This document shows, piece after piece, positions 21,620 through 30,197 of a DNA stretch of 40,378 bases (within the stretch, counting starts at the first letter, position 1; each line of letters begins with the position of its first letter). This DNA is from Blastococcus sp. CT_GayMR16 (GTDB lineage: Bacteria; Actinomycetota; Actinomycetes; Mycobacteriales; Geodermatophilaceae). A program made the position numbers and the translations under genes. Under the pieces are notes generated by a model, which saw nothing but the letters and a program-made list of their open reading frames with translations, had not been told where the DNA came from and did not search any database. Location of the stretch: assembly GCF_004570875.1 (NCBI RefSeq), contig NZ_SPQK01000028.1, positions 1 to 40,378 on the forward strand, read 5' to 3'.

Positions 21620-21980
21620 CTACCTGCCGAAGTTCAAGCCGGGTGAGGCGTACACGCTGCCGACCCTGGCGGCCGGCGCGATCATCGGCGGCCAGCTGGT
21701 CACCGCGGCCGCGGCGGTGGCGGCCGCGGACTCCATCACCTGGATCGGTGTGGCGTCGAAGGACACCGCCGCCGGTCAGCCGCTCGGCGTCTACTCCGAC
21801 GGCGTCCAGCGGCTCGTCGCTGCCGGCGCGCTCGCCGTGGGCGCGCTGGTCAAGTGCGCCGCCGCCGGCCAGATCACCACCTGGGTCCCCGGCACCGACC
21901 CCTACGAGCGGTACGTCGGCATCACCCTCGAGGCCGCCGCCGGCGCCTCGTCCGTCGTCGCCGTCCGCATGAGCCGCTGA
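21612..21980 (+). CDS. head decoration protein (DUF2190-like)
   Basis: This 122-residue protein overlaps the end of the protease/scaffold gene. It is hydrophobic and beta-rich: FKPGEAYTLPTLAAGAIIGG, WIGVASKDTAAGQPLGVYSD, GALVKCAAAGQITTWVPG. This is the DUF2190 capsid-cement pattern, located between scaffold and capsid as expected. Confidence 0.8.
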   Translation: MPDYLPKFKPGEAYTLPTLAAGAIIGGQLVTAAAAVAAADSITWIGVASKDTAAGQPLGVYSDGVQRLVAAGALAVGALVKCAAAGQITTWVPGTDPYERYVGITLEAAAGASSVVAVRMSR

Positions 21981-21990
21981 GGAGCCCCCG

Positions 21991-22899
21991 ATGACATACC
22001 CCCCTGCAGGGCCCACGATCAACGGCCAGGTCATCACCGTCCACCGGCTGATGAACAACCCGATCCTGATCTACCGCCTGCTCCGCACCCTGGTGCAGCA
22101 GCGGCTGATCGGCGACAAGCTGCTGTCCGGCCGCGTCGACCTGACCGGCTCCGGGTCAGCCGTCTTCGAGATCGCTGAGTCGATCTTCTCCGATCTCCCG
22201 GCCGAGCGGGTCGCCGCACTGATGGAGTACCCGCTCACCACGAGCACCCCCGGCACCGTGGCGGTGGCCACCACCGACAAGTGGGGCCTGGCGGACGAGA
22301 TCTCCGACGAGCTCGTCGCCCGCAGTCGCATGGACCTGGTGATGCGCAAGCTGATCAAGCTGGCGAACCGCATCGCGTTCCAGTTCGACCAGCTCGCGCT
22401 GTCGGCCATCGGGTCGGCGGTCACCCAGACGCAGACCGCGGGCGCAGCCTGGAACGTGGCCGGCGCCGACCCGCTGCTGGACATCCTGCTGGCCGGCGCG
22501 CAGCCGGACGGTCTCAACCAGGGCTACTCGGTCAACGTGCTGGCCGCCAGGCCGGTCCCGTGGGCCCGCCTCCTCGCTGCCACCAAGGTGATCGAGCGCG
22601 CGCCGCGCGAGGGCGAGAACGGCATCCTTCTCACCGGCAACATGGTGCGCATCGCGGGCCTGGAGATCTGGAAGACGACGAACATGCCGGTCGGCGTCGA
22701 CGTGCTGGCGGCCGACTCCACTCAGCTGGGTTCGATCGCCTACGAGAACATCGGCGGCGGCTACGACGGCACGCCGGGCGACGTCGAGTCCAAGACCATC
22801 CGGGACGACAAGCGGGACGGCTGGCGCATCCAGGCCCGCAAGATCGCCGTCCCGATGGTTCAGGAGCCCGGCGCGGCCGTGAAGATCACGGGGGTCTGA
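21991..22899 (+). CDS. major capsid protein
   Basis: The 302-residue product, with GAGG upstream of ATG 21991, follows the decoration gene. Features include a helical N-arm (NNPILIYRLLRTLVQQRLIG), a glycine-rich E-loop-like region, the long-helix segment RMDLVMRKLIKLANRIAFQF, and C-terminal WRIQARKIAVPMVQEPGAAV, typical of HK97-fold capsids. Its order after protease, scaffold and decoration genes makes the assignment firm although the family is divergent. Confidence 0.85.
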   Translation: MTYPPAGPTINGQVITVHRLMNNPILIYRLLRTLVQQRLIGDKLLSGRVDLTGSGSAVFEIAESIFSDLPAERVAALMEYPLTTSTPGTVAVATTDKWGLADEISDELVARSRMDLVMRKLIKLANRIAFQFDQLALSAIGSAVTQTQTAGAAWNVAGADPLLDILLAGAQPDGLNQGYSVNVLAARPVPWARLLAATKVIERAPREGENGILLTGNMVRIAGLEIWKTTNMPVGVDVLAADSTQLGSIAYENIGGGYDGTPGDVESKTIRDDKRDGWRIQARKIAVPMVQEPGAAVKITGV

Positions 22900-22902
22900 C
22901 CC

Positions 22903-23391
22903 ATGTACCTGGGCGTCGCTCCCCTGACCATGGTCCGCACCCGCGAGGGGAAGTCCGAGTACGTCTACGCCGGTCAGCCGGCGCCCGCGGGCATCCTGCC
23001 CGAGGACGCCATCCGGCTGGCCGACGAGGGCTACCTCCTCGAGGTGGAGGACGTCGTCGTCCCGGACGTGGTCGTCGTCCCCGACGACCCGGCCACCGGA
23101 AGCGCCGGCGAGGGCGTCACCCTCGAGCGGCCGAAGAACCTGGCGACCAAGCCGATCTGGCTGGCCTACCGGGTCCGCCAGAACCTCATCACCGAGGACC
23201 TGGCCGAGGAGGTCACGGCTGCTCAGCTGAAGGACGACGAGTACATGGCCTCCTTCCTCGGGCAGCGGGCGGAGGCCGACGCCGCAGCTCTGGCGCAGGC
23301 GGAGGCCGAGGCGCGGGCCCAGGCAGAGGCCACCGTCGACGCCGCGGCGTCGACGCTGTCGCCGACGTCGACGCCGGACAGCACCTCCTGA
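22903..23391 (+). CDS. head protein with acidic/Ala-rich C-terminus
   Basis: This 162-residue protein starts three bases after the capsid stop. It has a compact N-terminus (TMVRTREGKSEYVYAGQPAP, PEDAIRLADEGYLLEVEDVV) and an Ala/Glu-rich helix (about 125-150) ending in Ser/Thr/Pro. Position suggests a head completion or capsid-associated protein. No named family. Confidence 0.6.
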   Translation: MYLGVAPLTMVRTREGKSEYVYAGQPAPAGILPEDAIRLADEGYLLEVEDVVVPDVVVVPDDPATGSAGEGVTLERPKNLATKPIWLAYRVRQNLITEDLAEEVTAAQLKDDEYMASFLGQRAEADAAALAQAEAEARAQAEATVDAAASTLSPTSTPDSTS

Positions 23392-23396
23392 CCGTC

Positions 23397-23432
23397 GGTG
23401 GTCGGGGCGGCCAGCCGGTCGCTCCGACCACC
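23397..23432 (+). terminator. hairpin between the capsid group and the connector genes
   Basis: GGTGGTCGG (23397-23405) and CCGACCACC (23424-23432) form a perfect 9-bp stem with an 18-base loop, right after the stop at 23391. It may attenuate expression of connector genes relative to the capsid. There is no T tract. Confidence 0.45.
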
Positions 23433-23464
23433 ATCACGGTCCCGCGCGAGCAAGGAGGCCTTCC

Positions 23465-23854
23465 ATGCCCGACCCCGTGATCGCCCCGGCCGACCTGGCG
23501 AACTGGCTGCAGTACCCGGTGAAGGAAGCCTCCGCCGTCCTCGCCGAGCAGGTTGCGGTCGGTTGGCTCAAGGACGCCATGGGCGTGCTCGAGCTTCCGG
23601 CCGCCCCCAAGGGCACCCCGCTGTACTCGTGGGCGCTCGAGCTCAGCGGCATCGCGTACGAGAACCCGCTGTCGCTGGCTGCGGGATCGCTCGGGGACGA
23701 GGCGTCGACCTACGACCGCGGCCGGCGGGACCGGATCCTGACCTCTGCCGCCTCCGCATCTGCCGGGCGCGGCGTCGGCGGACCTCTCGGATGCTTCCCA
23801 CCGCCGGTCGAATACCCCGACCCTGCCTACCGCGACCTCCGCCCGCGATGGTGA
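23465..23854 (+). CDS. head-tail adaptor (gp6-like connector)
   Basis: Preceded by AAGGAGG; product 129 residues. The N-terminal helix-rich part (PADLANWLQYPVKEASAVLA, VAVGWLKDAMGVLELPAAPK) matches small DNA-packaging/adaptor proteins that sit below the portal. A YDRGRRDRIL segment and Pro-rich end follow. Order before the head-closure gene supports the call. Confidence 0.7.
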   Translation: MPDPVIAPADLANWLQYPVKEASAVLAEQVAVGWLKDAMGVLELPAAPKGTPLYSWALELSGIAYENPLSLAAGSLGDEASTYDRGRRDRILTSAASASAGRGVGGPLGCFPPPVEYPDPAYRDLRPRW

Positions 23855-24189
23855 GGGGCGACGCAGCTCAGCGGCGCTTCCGCTCCCGCGCCGTCCTCAG
23901 CCGCAAGGCCCGTGTCTCGGACGGGCAGGGCGGCTGGACCGATCAGTACTCGCCGACGGCCACCGACGTCGCGTGCCGCCGGCGCCCTGTCGGCGACCGG
24001 GATGCGGAGATCGCCGAGCAGCTGCAGGCGATCGTCGCCCATGTCGTCTACTTCGCCCCCGACCAGGACGTCCGCCGCGGCGACCAGGTGGCCGTCGACG
24101 GCTACCTGCTGCTGGTCGAGGCCGTCACCCACCCCTCGGCGCCGGGCTACCTGTCCGCCGCCTGCTCGGAGATCCAGAAAGGAACCTGA
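23848..24189 (+). CDS. head closure / head-tail joining protein
   Basis: ATG 23848 overlaps the adaptor stop. The 113-residue protein is beta-rich (AVLSRKARVSDGQGGWTDQY, HVVYFAPDQDVRRGDQVAVD, YLLLVEAVTHPS), matching the SPP1 gp16-like closure family, which seals the portal after packaging. Confidence 0.75.
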   Translation: MVRGDAAQRRFRSRAVLSRKARVSDGQGGWTDQYSPTATDVACRRRPVGDRDAEIAEQLQAIVAHVVYFAPDQDVRRGDQVAVDGYLLLVEAVTHPSAPGYLSAACSEIQKGT

Positions 24190-24190
24190 C

Positions 24191-24700
24191 ATGGTCAAGA
24201 GCACCGCACCGGCCACGACCGACGGCACCGCGGCCGAGGAGACCCCTGAGTCCGCCCAGCCCGAGGCCGAGGAGGTCCCGGTCAGCACGGAGTCCGCGGT
24301 CGAGGAGACCGAGGAGGTCTCGGCCAGCCCCGAGACCCCGGCCGAGGAGGCCTCGACCGACGAGGTCCTCGCCGAAGACGCCGCGGACAGCCCCGAGCCG
24401 CCGGCCGGCGACACCCCGACCGAGACCAGCGCCAGCATCTCCTCCGCCGCGGCGGAGGACGAGGCAGCCGCGGCCGCGGCCGCCGATCCGCCCTCCCGCG
24501 GGCACGTGCGCCGCGACGGCGGCAAGGAGCACCTGTCGCTGCCGGCGACCGCCACGGAGAACGTGACCGTCACGGACATGACCACCTACGAGGAGGTCCC
24601 GGCCAGCGGCTACGACGTCGTCGACGGCCGTGTCGTGCGCCGCGGCGGTGTGTGGGCCGCCGGCGCCGACCGCTGGCTCGTCGAGTACGACCGGGGCTGA
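24191..24700 (+). CDS. acidic low-complexity head-tail protein
   Basis: A 169-residue product starting one base after the previous stop. Residues about 10-100 are almost entirely Glu, Ala, Ser, Thr and Pro, so probably disordered and very acidic. The folded end holds TVTDMTTYEEVPASGYDVVD and GGVWAAGADRWLVEYDRG. It lies among connector genes; I cannot name its role. Confidence 0.65.
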   Translation: MVKSTAPATTDGTAAEETPESAQPEAEEVPVSTESAVEETEEVSASPETPAEEASTDEVLAEDAADSPEPPAGDTPTETSASISSAAAEDEAAAAAAADPPSRGHVRRDGGKEHLSLPATATENVTVTDMTTYEEVPASGYDVVDGRVVRRGGVWAAGADRWLVEYDRG

Positions 24701-24706
24701 GACGTC

Positions 24707-25060
24707 ATGGCCCGCGTCCGGTCGACCTGGCGCACCGGCGAGGTCATGGCCGCCATCGAGGCCCGGGTCCGTCGAAACGCCGACGACGTCGGGGAGATGC
24801 TCGCCGGCCGCATCCGCTCCCGGGCCCCCCGCTCGAGCGGCGGCGGGAATCTGCCCGGCGGTGGCCATGCGGCGGACACCGCCACCCGCAAGGTGACCTC
24901 CTTGCCCGACATCGTCCGGCTGACCGTCGGCTTCCCCCCGGAGGCCTGGTACATGGGACTGATCGAGGACGGCACCAGCCGCATCGCAGCCCAGCCGTCG
25001 GTGCGCCCGGCCGTGCTGGAGTCGAAGGCGGACATCGTGCGCGGCATGGCGGTGGGCTGA
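24707..25060 (+). CDS. tail completion protein, HK97 gp10-like
   Basis: The 117-residue protein has the HK97-gp10 pattern: an N-terminal helix (AIEARVRRNADDVGEMLAGR), RAPRSSGGG, a beta strand VRLTVGFPPEAWYMGLIEDG, then RPAVLESKADIVRGM. These proteins bridge head and tail. Position between head closure and tail terminator fits. Confidence 0.82.
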   Translation: MARVRSTWRTGEVMAAIEARVRRNADDVGEMLAGRIRSRAPRSSGGGNLPGGGHAADTATRKVTSLPDIVRLTVGFPPEAWYMGLIEDGTSRIAAQPSVRPAVLESKADIVRGMAVG

Positions 25061-25061
25061 C

Positions 25062-25235
25062 GTGGCCGGTGCACCCATCGTCGGAAGCAGCCGACGCTCT
25101 GGCGTCACGATGTACACGGTCACCTGGTGGGAGAACGGCCGGCGGCTCCAGGACGAGTTCGCGACGCGTGATGCGGCGCGCCGCTCGGCCGCGGCGATCG
25201 CCGCCCGTCAGCGGGCCGAGAAGAAGCAGCGGTGA
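25062..25235 (+). CDS. 57-residue small protein in the head-tail module
   Basis: The GTG at 25062 follows the previous stop by one base, and the TGA forms GTGA with the next gene. The product (GSSRRSGVTMYTVTWWENGR, then RLQDEFATRDAARRSAAAIA) looks like a tiny beta strand plus basic helix. It is below usual size limits but fits the gene chain. Function unknown. Confidence 0.6.
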   Translation: MAGAPIVGSSRRSGVTMYTVTWWENGRRLQDEFATRDAARRSAAAIAARQRAEKKQR

Positions 25236-25642
25236 GCCTGTCCACTGCCCTGCACGCCCGCATGGTCGCCGACGGGCAGCTCGGCGAGCTGCTGGCCATC
25301 TACGCGGGTCAGCCGGCGGTGTTCACGGTCGACCCGCCCCCGGACGATGCCGAGCTGCCGTACGTGATCACCCCGGGCGAGCTGGCGACCAACCCGTTCG
25401 ACACCAAGGACCTGCGCGGCCGCGAGCTGTATCAGGACATCCGCTGCTACACCGCGCGCACCGGGTCGTCCAAGGCGGTCGGTGACATCGCTGACCGGGT
25501 GCGCGTCCTCTTCCACCGGCGGCCGATCGTCGTCGACGGCCAGCCATCGCTGCTCACCTCGGTCACCGGGCCGCGCAACGCCGGTGGCGACGACTCCTAC
25601 GGACGGCTGCTGACCGTCCGGGTTGTGCTCGACCCAGCCTGA
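25232..25642 (+). CDS. tail terminator (DUF3168-like)
   Basis: A 136-residue protein from the coupled GTG. The sequence LHARMVADGQLGELLAIYAG, PYVITPGELATNPFDTKDLR and LYQDIRCYTARTGSSKAVGD is characteristic of tail terminators that cap the tail tube (lambda U-like fold). It directly precedes the tail tube gene. Confidence 0.82.
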   Translation: MSLSTALHARMVADGQLGELLAIYAGQPAVFTVDPPPDDAELPYVITPGELATNPFDTKDLRGRELYQDIRCYTARTGSSKAVGDIADRVRVLFHRRPIVVDGQPSLLTSVTGPRNAGGDDSYGRLLTVRVVLDPA

Positions 25643-25702
25643 GCTGACCGGCCCGACCCTGGGCCAACCGCCTTCTATCGTCACTCCCCGAAAGGACGAC
25701 CC

Positions 25703-26113
25703 ATGACCGGCATGAACGGCACCGACTTCCTCGTCAAGGTCAACACCGGCACACCCACCGTGCCGGTGTGGACCACCGTCGCCGCGCAGCGTGACGCGTC
25801 GCTGTCGGAGTCCAGCGACACCATCGACTTCTCCTCCAAGGACGGCCGGGAGTGGGAGGGGCGCGCCGGCCGCTACGAGTCGGAGGTGTCCCTCGACGGG
25901 CTGATCCCCGTCGCCGCGGAGGCCGGCTTCGATGCGCTGAAGCTCGCGAACCGCAACGGAACCCTCGTGATGCTGCAGACGTCCCGCGCGGGGGTGGCCC
26001 ACGAGGAGGCCACGGCCATCGTCACCCAGATGGACCAGGAGTACCCGGACCAGGGTGAGTCGACGTTCAGCGGCACCTTCAAGGTCACCGGCGGCTGGAC
26101 GGCCGCGGCGTGA
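25703..26113 (+). CDS. major tail tube protein
   Basis: GAAAGGACG precedes ATG 25703; product 136 residues. The pattern FLVKVNTGTPTVPVWTTVAA, SSDTIDFSSKDGREWEGRAG and a C-terminal YPDQGESTFSGTFKVTGGW is typical of TP901-type tube proteins. Position before the chaperone genes confirms it. Confidence 0.88.
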   Translation: MTGMNGTDFLVKVNTGTPTVPVWTTVAAQRDASLSESSDTIDFSSKDGREWEGRAGRYESEVSLDGLIPVAAEAGFDALKLANRNGTLVMLQTSRAGVAHEEATAIVTQMDQEYPDQGESTFSGTFKVTGGWTAAA

Positions 26114-26631
26114 CCCCTCCGAAGGTGAAGAAGGCCAACGCTTCGGCGGGCCAGCGCCCGCCGACACAGGACCACCAGGCCAAGCGGGATCCGCACGCCG
26201 CGCAGCGTCTCAGGATCGGCGGCAGGAGCCGGGTGCTGCGCTTCGACGGCAACGCGATGATCGAGGCCTGCGCGCTGACCGGCCTGGAGGACATTGAGGC
26301 CGTCATGGAGGCGGCGTCACGGCTCAACCCGCGGGTGATCCGTGCGGTGGTGTGGGCCGGGCTGCTGCACGAGGGCGACCCGTTGGAACTCGAGGAGGTG
26401 GGTGCACTCCTGGGCGACGGCAAGTCCGGCTCGGCGTCGTGGAAGGACGCCATGATGGCTGGCATCGCGGCGATCAGCAGCGCCCTCGGCGTGGACAGCG
26501 CCGAGCTCGCCGACGCAGTCGTTCGTGCGCAGGCCGGCGAGGACCCTACGAAGCGCGGCGCTGGAACTGGGACGACGCCCTCCACGCCGCGCTCCGAGCC
26601 GGGATCGGCCACGCCGAGTTCTGGCGCCTGA
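26110..26631 (+). CDS. tail assembly chaperone, short form
   Basis: The GTG at 26110 overlaps the tube gene stop. The 173-residue product has a basic N-terminus, then LRFDGNAMIEACALTGLEDI and a helical domain (VIRAVVWAGLLHEGDPLELE) typical of gpG-type chaperones. After about residue 146 (GEDP) this frame becomes low-complexity, while the -1 frame is strongly protein-like, which marks the usual programmed frameshift of this gene pair. Confidence 0.85.
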   Translation: MTPPKVKKANASAGQRPPTQDHQAKRDPHAAQRLRIGGRSRVLRFDGNAMIEACALTGLEDIEAVMEAASRLNPRVIRAVVWAGLLHEGDPLELEEVGALLGDGKSGSASWKDAMMAGIAAISSALGVDSAELADAVVRAQAGEDPTKRGAGTGTTPSTPRSEPGSATPSSGA

Positions 26632-26870
26632 CCCCGCACGAGGTCAACCAGCGGCTCCTGGCCCACCGCGACATCACGGAGGCCGCGCAGCGCATCTCGG
26701 TGCACCAGGCGTGGCTGACCGCGTCCCTGCACAAGGCCCGGAAGGTCCCGCCGCTGTCCCGGCTGCTCCCGGTCCGGGCCCGCCGGATCACCCAGGTCGA
26801 CCGCGATTGGGCCGCACAGATCCGGGCCAGCGAAGGCGCGCCGGAGATCCCCGAGCGCCTGAGGTCCTAG
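26110..26870 (+). CDS. tail assembly chaperone, -1 frameshift (gpG-T-like) form
   Basis: The -1 frame takes over near CCCT (26544-26547): GAC CCT can re-pair as CCC then TAC. It continues YEARRWNWDDALHAALRAGI, HEVNQRLLAHRDITEAAQRI to a stop at 26868-26870, 17 bases before the tape-measure start. The fusion would be about 253 residues. The classic slippery heptamer (X XXY YYZ) is absent, so a single-tRNA Pro slip is proposed. Gene order (tube, chaperone pair, tape measure) strongly supports the fusion; the exact slip site is inferred. Confidence 0.75.
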
Positions 26871-26886
26871 TAAGGGGGGTGTGGGC

Positions 26887-29328
26887 GTGGAGGAGAACCT
26901 CGGCAGAACCACGATCGACGTCGACGTCCTCCTCGCGCCCGCCCGCAAGCAGCTCGACGAGCTCCGGTCCATGACCGAGAAGTCGGCCGGGGACGCTGGC
27001 GACGCCGGCGGCCGCTCCCTCGGCGCGCGTCTCGCCTCCGGTCTCGGCGGCGCGCTGGCCTCGATCGGCAAGACCCTCGCCGTCGGAGTCGCCGCGGGCG
27101 CGGTCGCCCTGGGAGGCCTGGGCGTCGCGGGCGCGAAGGCCGGGCTGCAGACCGCGGCCAGCATGGAGCAGGCCAATATCGCCTTCACGACGATGCTCGG
27201 CTCCGGGGAAAAAGCCGACGCCTTCCTGCAGGACCTGGCCGCCTTCGCGGCCAAGACGCCGTTCGAGTTCCCCGAGCTGCAGACCGCCGCCTCCTCCCTG
27301 GTGTCCGCGGGCATCAGCGCCGACAAGGTCATCCCGATCATGACGTCGCTGGGCAATGCGACGTCGGGGATGGGCACCGGCGCTGAGGGCGTGAAGAGGG
27401 CCACCGTCGCCCTGCAGCAGATGTCCGCGGCCGGCCGGATCACCGGAGAGGACCTCAACCAGCTCCGCGACGCCGGCGTGCCCGTGTTCGACCTGCTGGC
27501 CGCCGCCACCGGAAAGAGCGTGGAGCAGGTCGCCGAGCTCGCCCAGCAGGGCAAGCTCGGCCGCGAGGAGCTCGACCAGCTGATGGGCGCCTTGGAGTCG
27601 GGCGCGGGCCTTGAGCGGTTCACCGGCCTGATGGACGCCCAGTCCCAGTCGCTGAACGGCATGTTCTCGACGCTCAAGGACACGGTCAACATGGGCCTCG
27701 CCAAGGCCATCGAACCCTTGATCCCGATGATCAAGAACGGTCTGGGTGGGGCGACATCCTGGGTCGCCGACATGATGCCGCGGCTGGCCAGCGGCATCGC
27801 GACAGTGGCCAGCTGGGGCCAGGTCGCCTACGGCATCCTGTTCCAAGGCGACTACAAGGGCGGGCTCGTGGCGGGGCTGTCGGAGGACAGCCGAGCCGTC
27901 GACGTGCTGTTCCGGATCCGGGAGGCCGCCCTCGCCGTGTTCGAGGCGGTGCGCTCGGGTGACTTCAGTGACCTGGGCGGCGAGTTCGGGTCTGCCGCCT
28001 CCGCAGGCGGTGGCGTGCTGTCGATGCTGAAGTCCGTGGGCGGGGTGCTGCCCGACGTCGCCACACTGGTCAGCGCGGCTGGCGACGTCGTCGGCTTTCT
28101 GGCTGACAACGCCGACCAGCTGTCCTGGGTGCTGCCCGTGCTGGCCGCCGGGTTCCTGCTCTGGAAGGCCGGCCAGACCGCCGCCAACATCGCTGCACTG
28201 GCGTCCCTGCCGATCCAGGCTGCGCAAGTCGCGTCGAACTTCGCCCTCGCCTCTGCCCAGCGTGCGCTCGCATTCCAGATGGGCGTCCTCACCGGAGTGC
28301 AGCGCACCACCATGCTGGGTTCGATCGCGGCGGCCGCCTCGACTGCGGCGGCCTGGGTAGCCGCGCAGGTGCGCACGGTCGCATCGCTGGTGGCGATGGC
28401 AGCGGGGTTCGTTGCCAGGGGCGCGGTCATGGTCGCATCCGCAGCGGCCACTGCAGCCGGGGTCGTGGCCAGCTGGGTGATGATGGGTGTCAGGGCGCTG
28501 GTGTCCGGCGCTCAGATGGCCGCCGCTTGGGTGGTGGCTATGGGTCCGGTCGGCTGGGTGATCGCCGCGGTCGTCGCCCTGGTCGCGCTGATCGTCGCCA
28601 ACTGGGACACCGTTGTCGCCTGGACGAAGAAGGCCTGGGAGTGGATCGTCGGCGCCGTCAAGGCCGGGGCCGAATGGATCTGGAACCTGTTCCTCAACTG
28701 GACCCTCGTCGGCCTGATCATCAAGCACTGGGACGCCATCAAGAGCGCCTTCTCCAACGGGGTCAACTCGGCGGTGTCGTTCGTGAAGGAGCTGCCGGGC
28801 AAGGTCCTCGGCGCGCTCGGCGACCTCGGCTCCCTGCTGTGGAACGCCGGCAAGAACATGATCCAGGGCCTCCTCGACGGCGCCGGGTCGCTGCTGCGCA
28901 ACATCGGCCGCTTCTTCCTGGACCTCGTGCCGGGCTGGATCCGCGGCCCGTTCGAGGCGGCCCTGGGCATCTCCTCGCCCAGCAAGGTGTTCGCCGGCTA
29001 CGGCGGCAACATCGGCCAGGGCCTGGTCAAGGGCATGCTCGGTCAGACGAGCCTGGTGAAGCGGGCGACGATGTCGCTGGCCGCGGCCGCGGTCGCGGTC
29101 CCTCTCATGCTGGCGACCCCCGGTGTCGCTGCCGGCGACATCGGTGCCACGGGCGCTTTCGCCACGGCTGGGCGGGCAGCTGCGGCGGCCGCTGCCGCGG
29201 GCTCCTCCCAGGGCGCGGCCGGCGGCGACGGCCCCGTCCTCCAGGTGCACGCCTACGAGGGGCAGTCCGTGCGGTCCTTGGCCACCGAGGTCGTGAACCT
29301 GGGCACCTGGGCGACGAAGGAGCGGTGA
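26887..29328 (+). CDS. tape measure protein
   Basis: The longest gene in the window, 813 residues from GTG 26887; the GTG at 26881 is too close to the GGGGGG ribosome site. The N-terminal third includes an amphipathic coiled region (VDVLLAPARKQLDELRSMTE) and a phage tape-measure domain (NIAFTTMLGSGEKADAFLQD, MGTGAEGVKRATVALQQMSA). Residues about 475-580 are a series of Ala/Val-rich membrane helices, used in genome entry. At roughly 0.15 nm per residue the tail would be about 120 nm. It sets tail length. Confidence 0.93.
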   Translation: MEENLGRTTIDVDVLLAPARKQLDELRSMTEKSAGDAGDAGGRSLGARLASGLGGALASIGKTLAVGVAAGAVALGGLGVAGAKAGLQTAASMEQANIAFTTMLGSGEKADAFLQDLAAFAAKTPFEFPELQTAASSLVSAGISADKVIPIMTSLGNATSGMGTGAEGVKRATVALQQMSAAGRITGEDLNQLRDAGVPVFDLLAAATGKSVEQVAELAQQGKLGREELDQLMGALESGAGLERFTGLMDAQSQSLNGMFSTLKDTVNMGLAKAIEPLIPMIKNGLGGATSWVADMMPRLASGIATVASWGQVAYGILFQGDYKGGLVAGLSEDSRAVDVLFRIREAALAVFEAVRSGDFSDLGGEFGSAASAGGGVLSMLKSVGGVLPDVATLVSAAGDVVGFLADNADQLSWVLPVLAAGFLLWKAGQTAANIAALASLPIQAAQVASNFALASAQRALAFQMGVLTGVQRTTMLGSIAAAASTAAAWVAAQVRTVASLVAMAAGFVARGAVMVASAAATAAGVVASWVMMGVRALVSGAQMAAAWVVAMGPVGWVIAAVVALVALIVANWDTVVAWTKKAWEWIVGAVKAGAEWIWNLFLNWTLVGLIIKHWDAIKSAFSNGVNSAVSFVKELPGKVLGALGDLGSLLWNAGKNMIQGLLDGAGSLLRNIGRFFLDLVPGWIRGPFEAALGISSPSKVFAGYGGNIGQGLVKGMLGQTSLVKRATMSLAAAAVAVPLMLATPGVAAGDIGATGAFATAGRAAAAAAAAGSSQGAAGGDGPVLQVHAYEGQSVRSLATEVVNLGTWATKER

Positions 29329-30197
29329 TGGCCACCCCTCTGGTCGGCGAGGTCGTGTACGAGCTGCCCGGCTGGACCGGGAACGCCGTCGACGAGGCCG
29401 GCGTGCTGTGGAAGGTGAACAAGGAGACGGGCTGGTCGGCCGGGCTGAACCCGCGGTCACGGCGATCGCCTCGCCCCTCGGGGCATGGGACGACCCGCTC
29501 CCGCCCCTACGGGGAGGAGCGGCTGATCACGCTCACCGGCGTGGCCGAGGCGCCCACGCCGGTCGCCCGGGAGGAGGCGAAGGACCGCTTCACCGCGCTG
29601 CTGTCCGGACCCGACCTCGAGCAGCTCGTCGTCCACGAACGGCACATGTCCCGGCAGGCCGCGGTCGAGCTGAACTCCGACCCCCGGGTCACCGACCTGA
29701 CGCCGGTGGTCTTCGAGTGGCAGCTGACCCTGGCCGCACCCGATCCACGCCGGTACGCCCTGGAGCCGGTGTCGCCGTCCCCGACCCCGCTGCAGCAGCC
29801 CGGCGGGGGCGTCGCTCCCCCGTGGACACCGCCCCTCTTCCTGCCGGCGCGGGCGGCCGGCGGGGCCCAGACGGTCACCAACCCGGGAACCGCGCCGGCC
29901 CCTGTGCTGATCATGCTCAAGGGACCCCAGGTCCGGCCCGGCGTGCTGAACGCCACCACCAACCAGGTGCTCCGGTACGGCCTCACGCTCGACGACGACG
30001 ACGAGCTCGTCATCGACACCGACCGCGGGGTTGCGATCCTGAACGGCACCGCCTACAGGGGTCCGGAGCCCGGGTCGACCGTGACGCAACTGTTCGAGCT
30101 GCCGCCGGGGATCAGTAGCGACCTGCAGGCGGTCGGCGAGGCCACCGGCAGCGGCACCCCCACCATGGGCGTCCTCTTCTTCCCCGCTTGGTGGTGA
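29328..30197 (+). CDS. distal tail protein (Dit-like)
   Basis: ATG 29328 shares a base with the tape-measure stop (TGATG). The 289-residue product starts GEVVYELPGWTGNAVDEAGV and has the Dit signature region PSGHGTTRSRPYGEERLITL (about 50-70), then a galectin-like C-terminal half (NPGTAPAPVLIMLKGPQVRP, LDDDDELVIDTDRGVAILNG). It forms the hub at the tail tip. Confidence 0.82.
   Translation: MATPLVGEVVYELPGWTGNAVDEAGVLWKVNKETGWSAGLNPRSRRSPRPSGHGTTRSRPYGEERLITLTGVAEAPTPVAREEAKDRFTALLSGPDLEQLVVHERHMSRQAAVELNSDPRVTDLTPVVFEWQLTLAAPDPRRYALEPVSPSPTPLQQPGGGVAPPWTPPLFLPARAAGGAQTVTNPGTAPAPVLIMLKGPQVRPGVLNATTNQVLRYGLTLDDDDELVIDTDRGVAILNGTAYRGPEPGSTVTQLFELPPGISSDLQAVGEATGSGTPTMGVLFFPAWW

Noticed and set aside
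26788-29460. 890-codon leftward open frame
   Set aside because: Longest open frame in the window but exactly opposes the tape measure gene, with low-complexity Gly/His/Asp/Arg text.
29440-29520. Apparent third frameshift in the Dit-like gene (Arg/Ser/Pro-rich segment)
   Set aside because: The segment PSGHG…PYGEERLITL fits the expected pattern of the family in the same frame, so the gene is intact.
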